From assembly GCA_045542375.1 (NCBI GenBank), contig JAZQKW010000201.1, positions 1 to 20,842 of the forward strand: a stretch of 20,842 nucleotides of DNA, written 5' to 3'. The DNA is from Eshraghiella sp045542375. GTDB lineage: Bacteria; Bacillota; Clostridia; Lachnospirales; Lachnospiraceae. Of the stretch, positions 14,555-20,842 are shown piece after piece. Numbering within the stretch: the stretch's first letter is position 1; every line of letters begins with the position of its first letter. Both the position numbers and the translations under genes were made by a program. The notes beneath the pieces are model-generated. The model was not told the origin of the DNA. It saw only the letters and a program-made list of their open reading frames with translations, and did no database searches.

Positions 14555-15683
14555 ATTTTTCCCTCCTTGTAATAAAGAATGCTATGATAAAAAATACTAC
14601 TGACATACCGCCCATTATGGCAAGTCTGTTAAAAAATACATCATATGTGTCATATACGTTTAACGAATAAAGTGCGTCAGAGATAAGTGTTGCAGGGTTA
14701 AGCCTGTTAAGGATTGGAGCAACTCTCTCAATGGACTGTTTTACTCCTCCTACCATAAGACCACTTAAAAAGCTTGTTACAAGTGATATGGCAACGTTAA
14801 TTCCCATTTTGGCGTTATCAGAAAGCTTAGGAATTGAGCCTGTGAGAACACCTAATGAAAGAGCAATAAATGTACCTACGAATGCAATTAAAAGCATCGG
14901 TAAGAAGTCGATACCTAAGTTAATCTTAAGGATGTATTTAAGGTATACAACAAGGGCTGTATTGGCAACTATGTGTAGAGTATAGGCTGCCGCAAAATCA
15001 CCCATTACAAGTGCAAAACGACTTCTTGAAGAAAGGGATTTTCTCATACCTACTGCTGAAAGATTGGCTTTTACATGAGAAGCACATATCTGACCTGACA
15101 TTGTACCAAACATACATGCCATAGCTAAAAGAGAGTAAAAATAATCAAGCACATTATCTGCATTACCCTTGCTTAAAGCCTGTTCTTTGATGTGGGATAC
15201 GTTTCTGTCCATAGCTTCAACAACCTGTTCAATTTTGTCCGGTGTAACGGAAGTGAGAACAGTTACAGTCTGGGTGTACTGATCCATTGCTGTTTTAAGC
15301 ATTGTTTCTTTAATACCGTTTTCGTTGATTGTAACTGAAGGTATACCATCCTTCAGCTGAATGATACCGATAACTTCACCGTCGTTAAGAAGCTCTGTGG
15401 CTTCTTCAAGATTGACATACTGAGCATTAAAGAACGGCTCAGAACTCTCATCATCTGTTACTGCAAGTGATTCCATCATTGCATCAAAAAATACTTCAGC
15501 ATCTGTATTTTCCTTAACTACAGCTACGTTAATTGTTTCAAAAGACTCGCTTTTCTTAGTGATATCTGCAAAAGCAAGGAAAAAGAACGTGCCTAGTATT
15601 ATAGGGAAAAGAAGTATCCAGAAGAATTCTTCTTTTTGGTTAAACAGGGTTTTTAACCTGTATTTATACATATGAAAAAACAT
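14541..15683 (-). CDS. ABC-2 type transporter permease (LnrM-like)
   Basis: 380 residues. Same topology as its partner permease: helix about 16-36, external domain about 40-180, then about five helices in the C-terminal half. The tail TRREKYDSI runs over the next gene's start. The open frame continues upstream to 15770 inside the ATPase gene, but ATG 15683 has a strong AGGAGG 6 nt before it and the protein then begins with the short MFFHMYKYRLK segment typical of these permeases, so I place the start there. It lies 10 nt after the ATPase stop, and its ribosome site overlaps the end of that gene. Confidence 0.88.
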   Translation of the reverse strand: MFFHMYKYRLKTLFNQKEEFFWILLFPIILGTFFFLAFADITKKSESFETINVAVVKENTDAEVFFDAMMESLAVTDDESSEPFFNAQYVNLEEATELLNDGEVIGIIQLKDGIPSVTINENGIKETMLKTAMDQYTQTVTVLTSVTPDKIEQVVEAMDRNVSHIKEQALSKGNADNVLDYFYSLLAMACMFGTMSGQICASHVKANLSAVGMRKSLSSRSRFALVMGDFAAAYTLHIVANTALVVYLKYILKINLGIDFLPMLLIAFVGTFIALSLGVLTGSIPKLSDNAKMGINVAISLVTSFLSGLMVGGVKQSIERVAPILNRLNPATLISDALYSLNVYDTYDVFFNRLAIMGGMSVVFFIIAFFITRREKYDSI

Positions 15684-15693
15684 AAGCGTCCTC

Positions 15694-16635
15694 CTAATCT
15701 CTAAGCTCTTTTCCGGTGATTTCAAGGAATACATCATTAAGTGTAGGAAGCTCTGAATATACTCTTCCAAGATGTATCTCGTGGTTATTCATCAATTCAA
15801 GAATTCTTGTAAGGTTATGCTTACCACCGCTGTAAAATACTTTAAGCAGATTGTTTTCATAAGTGTGGTTGTATACATGAGGTAATTTGTCAATTTCCTT
15901 AAGTATATCTTCAGGAAGGTCAAGAACTTCTATATCTATTGTCTCAGTATTCTTAATCATTTTCTTGAGTTCATCCTTGGTGCCGATTGCAAGGTTCTTA
16001 CCTGAATCCATAATTGCAATTCTTGTACATATCTGCTCAACCTCTTCCATATAGTGAGATGTGTAAATGATTGTGGCACCCTTGGCATTAAGCTCTTCAA
16101 TTCCCTCAAGAATCTTGTTACGGCTCTGTGGGTCAACTGCAACTGTAGGCTCATCCATGAAGATAAGTGTTGGCTTGTGAGCAATACCGCATGCGATGTT
16201 AAGTCGTCTTAAAAGACCGCCTGAAAGCTTCTTAGGATAAAATTTCTTGAAATCCTGAAGGCCTACAAATTCAATGGCTTCTTCAACATACTGTTTTCTG
16301 GTGGCTTTATCCTTTATGTAGAGACCGCAGAAATAATCGATATTATCATATACAGTAAGTTCATCAAAAACTGCAACGTTCTGCATTACTACACCGATTT
16401 TCTGGCGAATGTCGCGAGGGTTGCCTGCCATGTCTTTGCCAAAAACTTTAATAGTACCCTTGTCATATTTAAGAAGACCAAGTATGCAGTTGATGCTTGT
16501 GGTCTTTCCTGAACCGTTAGGTCCCAACAGTCCAAAAATTTCACCCTCTTTAATATCAAGGTTAAAATGGTCAAGAGCAATCAGCTCTTTATATCTCTTT
16601 ACAAGGTTTTCAATTGTTATGATTGATTCGCTCAT
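15694..16635 (-). CDS. ABC transporter ATP-binding protein (LnrL-like)
   Basis: 313 residues. All nucleotide-binding motifs are present: Walker A GPNGSGKT (38-45), Q-loop Gln85, signature LSGG (137-140, followed by LLRR), Walker B LIFMDEP (157-163) and switch His194. A C-terminal domain of about 90 residues (about 220-313) is shared by drug- and lipid-active exporters of the LnrL/NatA/CcmA-like type. I choose ATG 16635 over the upstream ATG at 16683 because AAGGAG lies 8 nt before it. First gene of a three-gene operon with two ABC-2 permeases, divergent from a HisKA_3/NarL two-component pair, which probably controls it. Confidence 0.93.
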   Translation of the reverse strand: MSESIITIENLVKRYKELIALDHFNLDIKEGEIFGLLGPNGSGKTTSINCILGLLKYDKGTIKVFGKDMAGNPRDIRQKIGVVMQNVAVFDELTVYDNIDYFCGLYIKDKATRKQYVEEAIEFVGLQDFKKFYPKKLSGGLLRRLNIACGIAHKPTLIFMDEPTVAVDPQSRNKILEGIEELNAKGATIIYTSHYMEEVEQICTRIAIMDSGKNLAIGTKDELKKMIKNTETIDIEVLDLPEDILKEIDKLPHVYNHTYENNLLKVFYSGGKHNLTRILELMNNHEIHLGRVYSELPTLNDVFLEITGKELRD

Positions 16636-16673
16636 CTGAGTCACTCCTTTTATTTTTTTGTTTTTATGTGTTA

Positions 16674-16702
16674 AATATAGCACGGGGAAAAAGAACGGTT
16701 AA
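16674..16702 (-). promoter_or_regulatory. Predicted promoter of the ABC transporter operon
   Basis: On the minus strand a -35-like TTAACC (16702-16697), 17 bp spacing and -10 TATATT (16679-16674) lie 38 nt before the ATPase start. The -35 is poor, as expected for an activator-dependent promoter. Confidence 0.45.
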
Positions 16703-16724
16703 GTGATTTTATGCACAAAACAAT

Positions 16725-16752
16725 ATGACATTTGTCACATTTGTGGTATAGT
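16725..16752 (+). promoter_or_regulatory. Predicted promoter and dyad upstream of the two-component genes
   Basis: -35-like ATGACA (16725-16730), 16 bp spacing, extended -10 TGG-TATAGT (16747-16752). The -35 and spacer contain the dyad TGACA-TT-TGTCA (16726-16737) and two direct copies of CATTTGT, nine bases apart (16729 and 16738). The dyad is a candidate binding site for the NarL-type regulator. Confidence 0.5.
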
Positions 16753-16782
16753 TGAGGTAAGTAACGTAAGAGAGGTATGAGT

Positions 16783-17901
16783 GTGAGAACGATTATAGAC
16801 AAATCGGTTTTGTATATAGCAGGAATGCTCATTGTGTTGACGGATATGCACAGCCAATACGATATAACCTATGTGCTGTTAGGGCTTATAATAACAGCAA
16901 TAACCTGTTATTTTGATACAGGACGCAGCAGTCTTTTGGAAAAAATAATATATCTCCTAATGCCATTTATAGGCTTTCCATTATGGAGAATTGTTCCTTT
17001 TATTCCGGCAGTAATATATACCGTATATTATAGAATGAAAAAGGAATATAGATATCTGGCTTTTTTCTCGGCAATAGTTATTGGACTGATGATATGGTAC
17101 AGCACACATTATGGTATGGCAGAATATAACCGTTATGGTATTCTTTCGTGGATAAGCATTCTCATGGTGTTAGCTGCAATTCTTGGGAAAAGAGAATCGG
17201 ACAACCATGACTACAGAAAGCAGATTAAAAAGCTTCGTGACGACTCTGTGGAATACAATAATATGCTTAAAAGCAGGAATAAATATCTGACAGACAGTAT
17301 GACCAATGAGGTGAGAATTGCAACTCTAAGTGAACGTAACAGAATTGCAAGGGAGATTCACGACAACGCAGGGCACATGATTACACGGTCCATCCTGCAG
17401 TTAGGTGCAATAATGACAGTAAACCGCAATGAAAAGGTATATGAACAGCTTGTACCGTTAAAGGCAAGTCTTGATGAAGCAATGAACAGTCTTAGGGCAA
17501 GTGTTCATGATTTACATAATGAAAGCTTTGATTTTAATCAGGCGGCTAAGGGTATTATCGATGAACTTAAAGATTTTAAGGTAAAATACCTGTGTGACCT
17601 TACGGAAAAAGCAGACAAGGAAGTTAAGTATTCTTTTATTACCATTCTAAAGGAAGCGGTCACTAACATTATAAAGCATTCTACCGGTGACGAGGTCAAG
17701 ATTTTCATAAGTGACTTAGAGGGGCACTACCAGATGATGATTGAGGACAATGGTATAATTGGGGCCAAGGAAGGCATCTCAGATGGAATAGGTTTAATTA
17801 ATATGGAAACGAGAATTACCAATTTGAATGGTATTTTCAGAGTATCTACAGAAAAAGGCTTCAGAATTTTTATTTCTGTACCAAAGAAAGCAGGCGAATA
17901 G
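16783..17901 (+). CDS. Membrane sensor histidine kinase, HisKA_3 family (LnrJ-like)
   Basis: About 372 residues. The N-terminal part (about 1-135) has around five or six membrane segments and no large external domain, as in kinases that sense within the membrane. A linker helix rich in charged residues (about 140-180) leads to the HisKA_3 dimerisation motif SERNRIAREIHDNAGH (His193), the DesK/NarX-type phosphorylation site. The ATPase domain has EAVTNIIKH, EDNG and GIGLINM (about 265-370). Start choice: ATG 16777 has only 1 nt between it and the AGAGAGG ribosome site (16769-16775), whereas GTG 16783 has 7 nt, so I prefer GTG. Its stop is 1 nt before the regulator's ATG, so the two form an operon. 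The partner of the divergent ABC transporter is inferred from position. Confidence 0.9.
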   Translation: MRTIIDKSVLYIAGMLIVLTDMHSQYDITYVLLGLIITAITCYFDTGRSSLLEKIIYLLMPFIGFPLWRIVPFIPAVIYTVYYRMKKEYRYLAFFSAIVIGLMIWYSTHYGMAEYNRYGILSWISILMVLAAILGKRESDNHDYRKQIKKLRDDSVEYNNMLKSRNKYLTDSMTNEVRIATLSERNRIAREIHDNAGHMITRSILQLGAIMTVNRNEKVYEQLVPLKASLDEAMNSLRASVHDLHNESFDFNQAAKGIIDELKDFKVKYLCDLTEKADKEVKYSFITILKEAVTNIIKHSTGDEVKIFISDLEGHYQMMIEDNGIIGAKEGISDGIGLINMETRITNLNGIFRVSTEKGFRIFISVPKKAGE

Positions 17902-17902
17902 A

Positions 17903-18523
17903 ATGAAGATAGTTATTTTGGATGACGACAGTATTGTACTTATGTCTCTTAAGATGATAGTCGAGGCAGCAGGGATTACAGTTGCTGCTACGGGTACAAG
18001 CGGAACAGAACTTGAAGAACTGTATTTTGCCCATAAGCCGGATGTGGTTCTGTCCGACATAAGAATGGAAGGAATGGACGGAATTACGGCAGCAGAAGGG
18101 CTCCTTAAGAAGGAACCGGGTGCCAAAATACTCTTCCTTACCACCTTTTCTGATGAGGAATATATTACCAATGCATTAAAATGTGGGGCAAAGGGATATA
18201 TTCTCAAGCAGGACTATGAGGGAATTGTTCCGGCAGTTATGGCAGTTAACCTTGGTCACAGTGTTTTTGGAGGCGAGGTGGTTAATAAGATGCCTGCGGT
18301 TACTGAGAAATCTGATATTACTGAGAAGCTTGAAAAGGCGGGCATCACTTCAAAAGAGTATGAGGTAATTAAGCTTGTGGCAGAGGGTATGAGTAATAAG
18401 GAGATTGCAGCAGAGCTTTTCTTAGGGGAGGGCACAGTAAGGAATTATCTCAGCAGTATACTGGATAAGCTGGATTTGAGGGATAGGACACAGCTTGTGG
18501 TGTATTATTATAAGAATTCATAG
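17903..18523 (+). CDS. NarL/LuxR-type response regulator (LnrK-like)
   Basis: 206 residues. The receiver domain (about 1-120) has acidic DDD (7-9), phosphoacceptor Asp52 in LSDIRMEGMDG, the Thr in LFLTTFS and Lys102 in YILKQ. The C-terminal LuxR/GerE helix-turn-helix (about 144-206) has the conserved run TSKEYEVIKLVAEGMSNKEI and GTVRNYLSSILDKL. The open frame goes back to 17828 inside the kinase gene, but ATG 17903 starts directly at the first receiver strand and follows the kinase stop by 1 nt. Probably activates the divergent ABC operon when phosphorylated by the kinase at 16783-17901. Confidence 0.93.
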   Translation: MKIVILDDDSIVLMSLKMIVEAAGITVAATGTSGTELEELYFAHKPDVVLSDIRMEGMDGITAAEGLLKKEPGAKILFLTTFSDEEYITNALKCGAKGYILKQDYEGIVPAVMAVNLGHSVFGGEVVNKMPAVTEKSDITEKLEKAGITSKEYEVIKLVAEGMSNKEIAAELFLGEGTVRNYLSSILDKLDLRDRTQLVVYYYKNS

Positions 18524-18548
18524 AAAGTTAAAAACAGCTAAAAATACG

Positions 18549-18592
18549 ATAGGCTGACCAGGTAAAAATAAGACTTGGCCAGCCTATTGTTG
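18549..18592 (+). terminator. Terminator after the two-component operon
   Basis: A 15-bp stem, 18549-18563 with 18573-18587 (ATAGGCTGACCAGGT pairing with ACTTGGCCAGCCTAT), has one mismatch and one G-U pair and a 9-nt loop. The tail TGTTGTATT is T-rich but interrupted, so it may be inefficient. Confidence 0.65.
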
Positions 18593-18690
18593 TATTGAAA
18601 AAAGTACAATTTTCATGCAACCAATTAGTCAAAAAGGTTGTTTATTATTATAGAGGGGTAATTTTGTAGATTGTAAAGGAGGTGTTCAAA

Positions 18691-19656
18691 ATGAAAAGGT
18701 TATTAATAATTATATTAGGAATAATAGTGTTGACGGGATGTAAAGCTAAACCAATTGGCAGGAATAACACAGAAGTCACGGATAGTGGAATATATGATAT
18801 TTCTAATGAAGGATGTATTGTACAAAAAGACGGCAATACATATATTAATGTTAATTTAGAAATAAATAATGAGAAAAAAAGAATATTTGCAGTGTATACG
18901 ACTGATTGTCCTAATTATGACAGACCAGAAGGATATAATGAAAACATTGGTGATGGGTTGGCGGTAATGATGAATGATAACATTACAAGAACCGGACTAT
19001 TATATCCTGTTTTATTAACCTATGATGATATGGAACAACTTAATGGTTACCTTACATCATTTAAGTATGAAGACCGTAAATACCCTGGGGATTCGGTTCT
19101 TTTATTTGATAAAGATTATAATACAGATATGAGAATTAGAAGATATATAGAACTTACTGCGGGTCAGATAAAGGTTCTTGCGGATTATGGTGTTAAGTGT
19201 GAACTGGTGGGAAATAAAGAACATAGAGGAGATGGTTATGTCCTGAAGGATGAGGATGGAAATTTACATAATATAGACGGTGCTCTTAAAGTCAAAATGG
19301 CATTAAATAAGCAGAATAAGGAATATAAGTATAAAGTATGGCTACGTACAGATATATTAGAGGGCTGGAGTGGCTATTATTGGTACAAGGATATTTTAGA
19401 CATAATGCCGGATGAAATCACTAATAAAGATGGTTATATAATATATGATAGTATTCATTATATTTTAGATCAGTGCCATGAATTTTACATTGAATTAACT
19501 TATGATCAAATTGTTTTCTTTGCAGAGAATGGAGCAAATTGTACATTGCTTGGCAGATACGGTTATCATGAGCCGCAATCTGCAATTAGCACAATAGAAG
19601 AATTGGAATTATATTGTGATAATATGGGAGACATAGTTGCATTGAAAAGAGATTAA
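18691..19656 (+). CDS. Lipoprotein of unknown function with internal duplication
   Basis: 321 residues. Lipobox VLTGC (Cys17) predicts a lipid-anchored surface protein. I do not recognise the family. The mature part is a tandem of two related modules: about 41-174 and about 182-288. Each begins with a KDG/EDGN-type beta stretch leading to a TTD/RTD motif and ends in an almost matching element (YIELTAGQIKVLADYGVKC at 152-170; YIELTYDQIVFFAENGANC at 266-284). A weaker third copy of the LTYDQI element is at 109-116. A GTG in frame at 18682 lies within the AAAGGAGG ribosome site, so ATG 18691, 8 nt after GGAGG, is the start. Monocistronic, between terminators. A binding or structural role is possible; no catalytic motif is seen. 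Confidence 0.85.
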   Translation: MKRLLIIILGIIVLTGCKAKPIGRNNTEVTDSGIYDISNEGCIVQKDGNTYINVNLEINNEKKRIFAVYTTDCPNYDRPEGYNENIGDGLAVMMNDNITRTGLLYPVLLTYDDMEQLNGYLTSFKYEDRKYPGDSVLLFDKDYNTDMRIRRYIELTAGQIKVLADYGVKCELVGNKEHRGDGYVLKDEDGNLHNIDGALKVKMALNKQNKEYKYKVWLRTDILEGWSGYYWYKDILDIMPDEITNKDGYIIYDSIHYILDQCHEFYIELTYDQIVFFAENGANCTLLGRYGYHEPQSAISTIEELELYCDNMGDIVALKRD

Positions 19657-19729
19657 GCGTAATAACTTCTGTAGAGTATGAAACTAAATGCCAGCATCTG
19701 TCGGTGGCAAAACAGACAGTTACAGATAT

Positions 19730-19773
19730 GGCGAGGACGGCTAGATAGATATGCCGTGCCTCGCCTTGTTTTT
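19730..19773 (+). terminator. Intrinsic terminator after the duplicated-domain lipoprotein
   Basis: GGCGAGG-ACGGC (19730-19741) pairs with GCCGTGCCTCGCC (19753-19765), leaving a single bulged base, and is followed by TTGTTTTT. GC-rich stem in AT-rich surroundings. Confidence 0.8.
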
Positions 19774-19785
19774 ATTAAAACATAA

Positions 19786-20499
19786 TCAAGAAACGTTGTT
19801 AGTAATATTACTAAGTAAGATGACAACATTCATAAGTTCATCAAGAGTAAGATAGGTGTCCCCTTTATTATTGTTGCCATCAATAGAAACTGTTGTACCA
19901 TTTACTATATATTCGAGAGTGTAGTATTCAGAATTATATAATATATAGCATTCTAAGCCACTTATATATGATTTATCGCAGGTTGCAATATCATAATCAG
20001 GAGTCATATGAAAATAGTGTCCTAATCGGGTGGTTTTAATTTTAAAAGTAACTGGAATGCTGTAGGAATCACTCATAAAAACAATGGTACAGGAATCGTT
20101 TCGCAAACTTTCCTTTTCATAAACTTTAAATGTATCTGCTATTTTACATGTAAATGACTCAGAGAAATAATCTGACAATATATTGCAAATTTTATCCGGG
20201 TCAAATGATATTCTATAAAAAGATGAAAAATCATCTATAGAATATGTTGTCAGGTATGGCAGAATATTTTTGTTATAGGCTTCTTCAGTCAAATCAGGAG
20301 AACTCCAACTTTTTACTGTATATTCGTTGACATTAATATTATCATTCTGAATAGGTTCTGTTGTTGGGGGTTCAATAAGTTCTTCTTCTGTGTCAGTTAC
20401 AGTAGGCTCTGCTTTGTTTGAATTATTTGCATATACATATATAAAAGTTGCAGAGATTATAACTGATATGGATAGTAGGATTGGGATTATTTTTTTCAT
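19786..20499 (-). CDS. Secreted or membrane-anchored protein of unknown function
   Basis: 237 residues. An N-terminal hydrophobic segment (about 4-24) acts as signal or anchor. A Pro/Thr/Glu-rich linker (about 30-55) precedes a soluble region of about 180 residues with alternating beta-type pattern. I do not recognise a family; two or three cysteines lie in the soluble part but no catalytic motif is obvious. The start has AAGGAG 10 nt upstream. It begins 26 nt after the stop of the eqolisin-like peptidase gene on the same strand, so the two are probably cotranscribed. That makes an accessory, inhibitor or chaperone role for the peptidase conceivable, but nothing in the sequence proves it. Confidence 0.8.
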   Translation of the reverse strand: MKKIIPILLSISVIISATFIYVYANNSNKAEPTVTDTEEELIEPPTTEPIQNDNINVNEYTVKSWSSPDLTEEAYNKNILPYLTTYSIDDFSSFYRISFDPDKICNILSDYFSESFTCKIADTFKVYEKESLRNDSCTIVFMSDSYSIPVTFKIKTTRLGHYFHMTPDYDIATCDKSYISGLECYILYNSEYYTLEYIVNGTTVSIDGNNNKGDTYLTLDELMNVVILLSNITNNVS

Positions 20500-20525
20500 A
20501 AAATTATCACTCCTTATATAATGAT

Positions 20526-20842
20526 TTATTCATAGTTATGCCATGTACACGTGAAACAACTGCCACCGAAAGGCGAACCTGGTTGACTTAATATAGTACC
20601 GGATGATGTACCATTACTTGTCATGGTTACACTAGTTAAATTCGTACCGACTGTATAAGCATACCACGATGGGTTATTGAGTGTTTTATAGGAACAACTT
20701 GACAAGGTTATTTGATTATAATTTCCTAATCGATATGGAGTATAACCATTACTAGCTCTTTCTACAATCCATTCTACAGAAGAACCATCATAGTAGTCAT
20801 CTGCATCTAAGAATACATGACCACTATAACTCTTTCCGGTAG
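20526..20842 (-). CDS. Eqolisin-like (G1 family) glutamic peptidase, C-terminal part; 5' end outside window
   Basis: The minus-strand frame from 20840 to a TAA at 20528-20526 is open for 104 residues with no stop and runs off the window edge. It contains SSVEWIVERASNG (Glu codon at 20774-20772), matching the AEWIVE-type segment that carries the catalytic Glu of fungal and bacterial G1 peptidases, followed by a beta pattern (GNYNQITLSSC, YTVGTNLTSVTMTS) that fits the C-terminal strands of that beta-sandwich fold. The second catalytic residue (Gln) would lie upstream and cannot be checked. The C-terminus GSCFTCTWHNYE has two cysteines. Probably secreted. Identified from motif memory, without a search. 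Followed after 26 nt by the unknown gene 19786-20499. Confidence 0.7.
   Translation of the reverse strand, partial: TGKSYSGHVFLDADDYYDGSSVEWIVERASNGYTPYRLGNYNQITLSSCSYKTLNNPSWYAYTVGTNLTSVTMTSNGTSSGTILSQPGSPFGGSCFTCTWHNYE

Noticed and set aside
18618..18640. CAACC/GGTTG hairpin upstream of the duplicated-domain lipoprotein
   Set aside because: Only five pairs with a 13-nt loop; not distinguishable from chance in AT-rich DNA.

Overview
The window looks like chromosomal DNA of a low-GC Firmicute, most likely a gut member of the Lachnospiraceae (Clostridium cluster XIVa). The grounds are AT-rich DNA with strong AGGAGG-type ribosome binding sites, Gram-positive lipoprotein signals, 7TM hybrid kinases and a KilA-N gene of the type common in that family. 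This placement is inference from gene content; there is no rRNA or tRNA in the window.

Layout. (1) 2-581: decayed KilA-N gene, closed by a terminator at 592-624. (2) 631-4267, minus: a two-gene signalling operon, a tandem receiver protein followed by a membrane hybrid kinase with its own receiver and HPt domain. (3) 4372-4884, minus: a small integral membrane protein. It is separated by a perfect 29-bp inverted repeat from a divergent lipoprotein 5'-nucleotidase (5073-6734). (4) 6806-9169, plus: one 787-residue protein that fuses two Nudix domains, a linker domain and a radical SAM/SPASM enzyme. I know of no described system with this architecture, and it is the most novel item here. (5) 9214-11757, minus: a P2-type cation ATPase whose leader (11790-11934) is a yybP-ykoY (manganese) riboswitch with an overlapping terminator, so the pump is probably induced by Mn2+. 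(6) 12043-13458, plus: a surface-anchored PIG-L deacetylase with a Thr-Glu repeat stalk, driven by a promoter back-to-back with the ATPase promoter.

(7) 13430-18523: a five-gene module. An ABC ATPase and two ABC-2 permeases (minus) are divergent from a HisKA_3 histidine kinase and NarL-type regulator (plus). This is the same set of parts as the Bacillus subtilis LnrJK-LnrLMN (YfiJK-YfiLMN) lipid-active antibiotic resistance system. A small dyad lies between the divergent promoters. (8) 18691-19656, plus: an unrecognised lipoprotein with a clear internal duplication. (9) 19786-20842, minus: an unrecognised secreted or anchored protein following the 3' end of a gene that resembles the eqolisin (G1) glutamic peptidases.

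Taken together, most of the window concerns the cell envelope: sensing, export, metal efflux and secreted hydrolases. No IS element, CRISPR array, tRNA or rRNA was seen. No gene-free stretch exceeds 300 bases; the longest (11758-12042) is filled by the riboswitch and two promoters.
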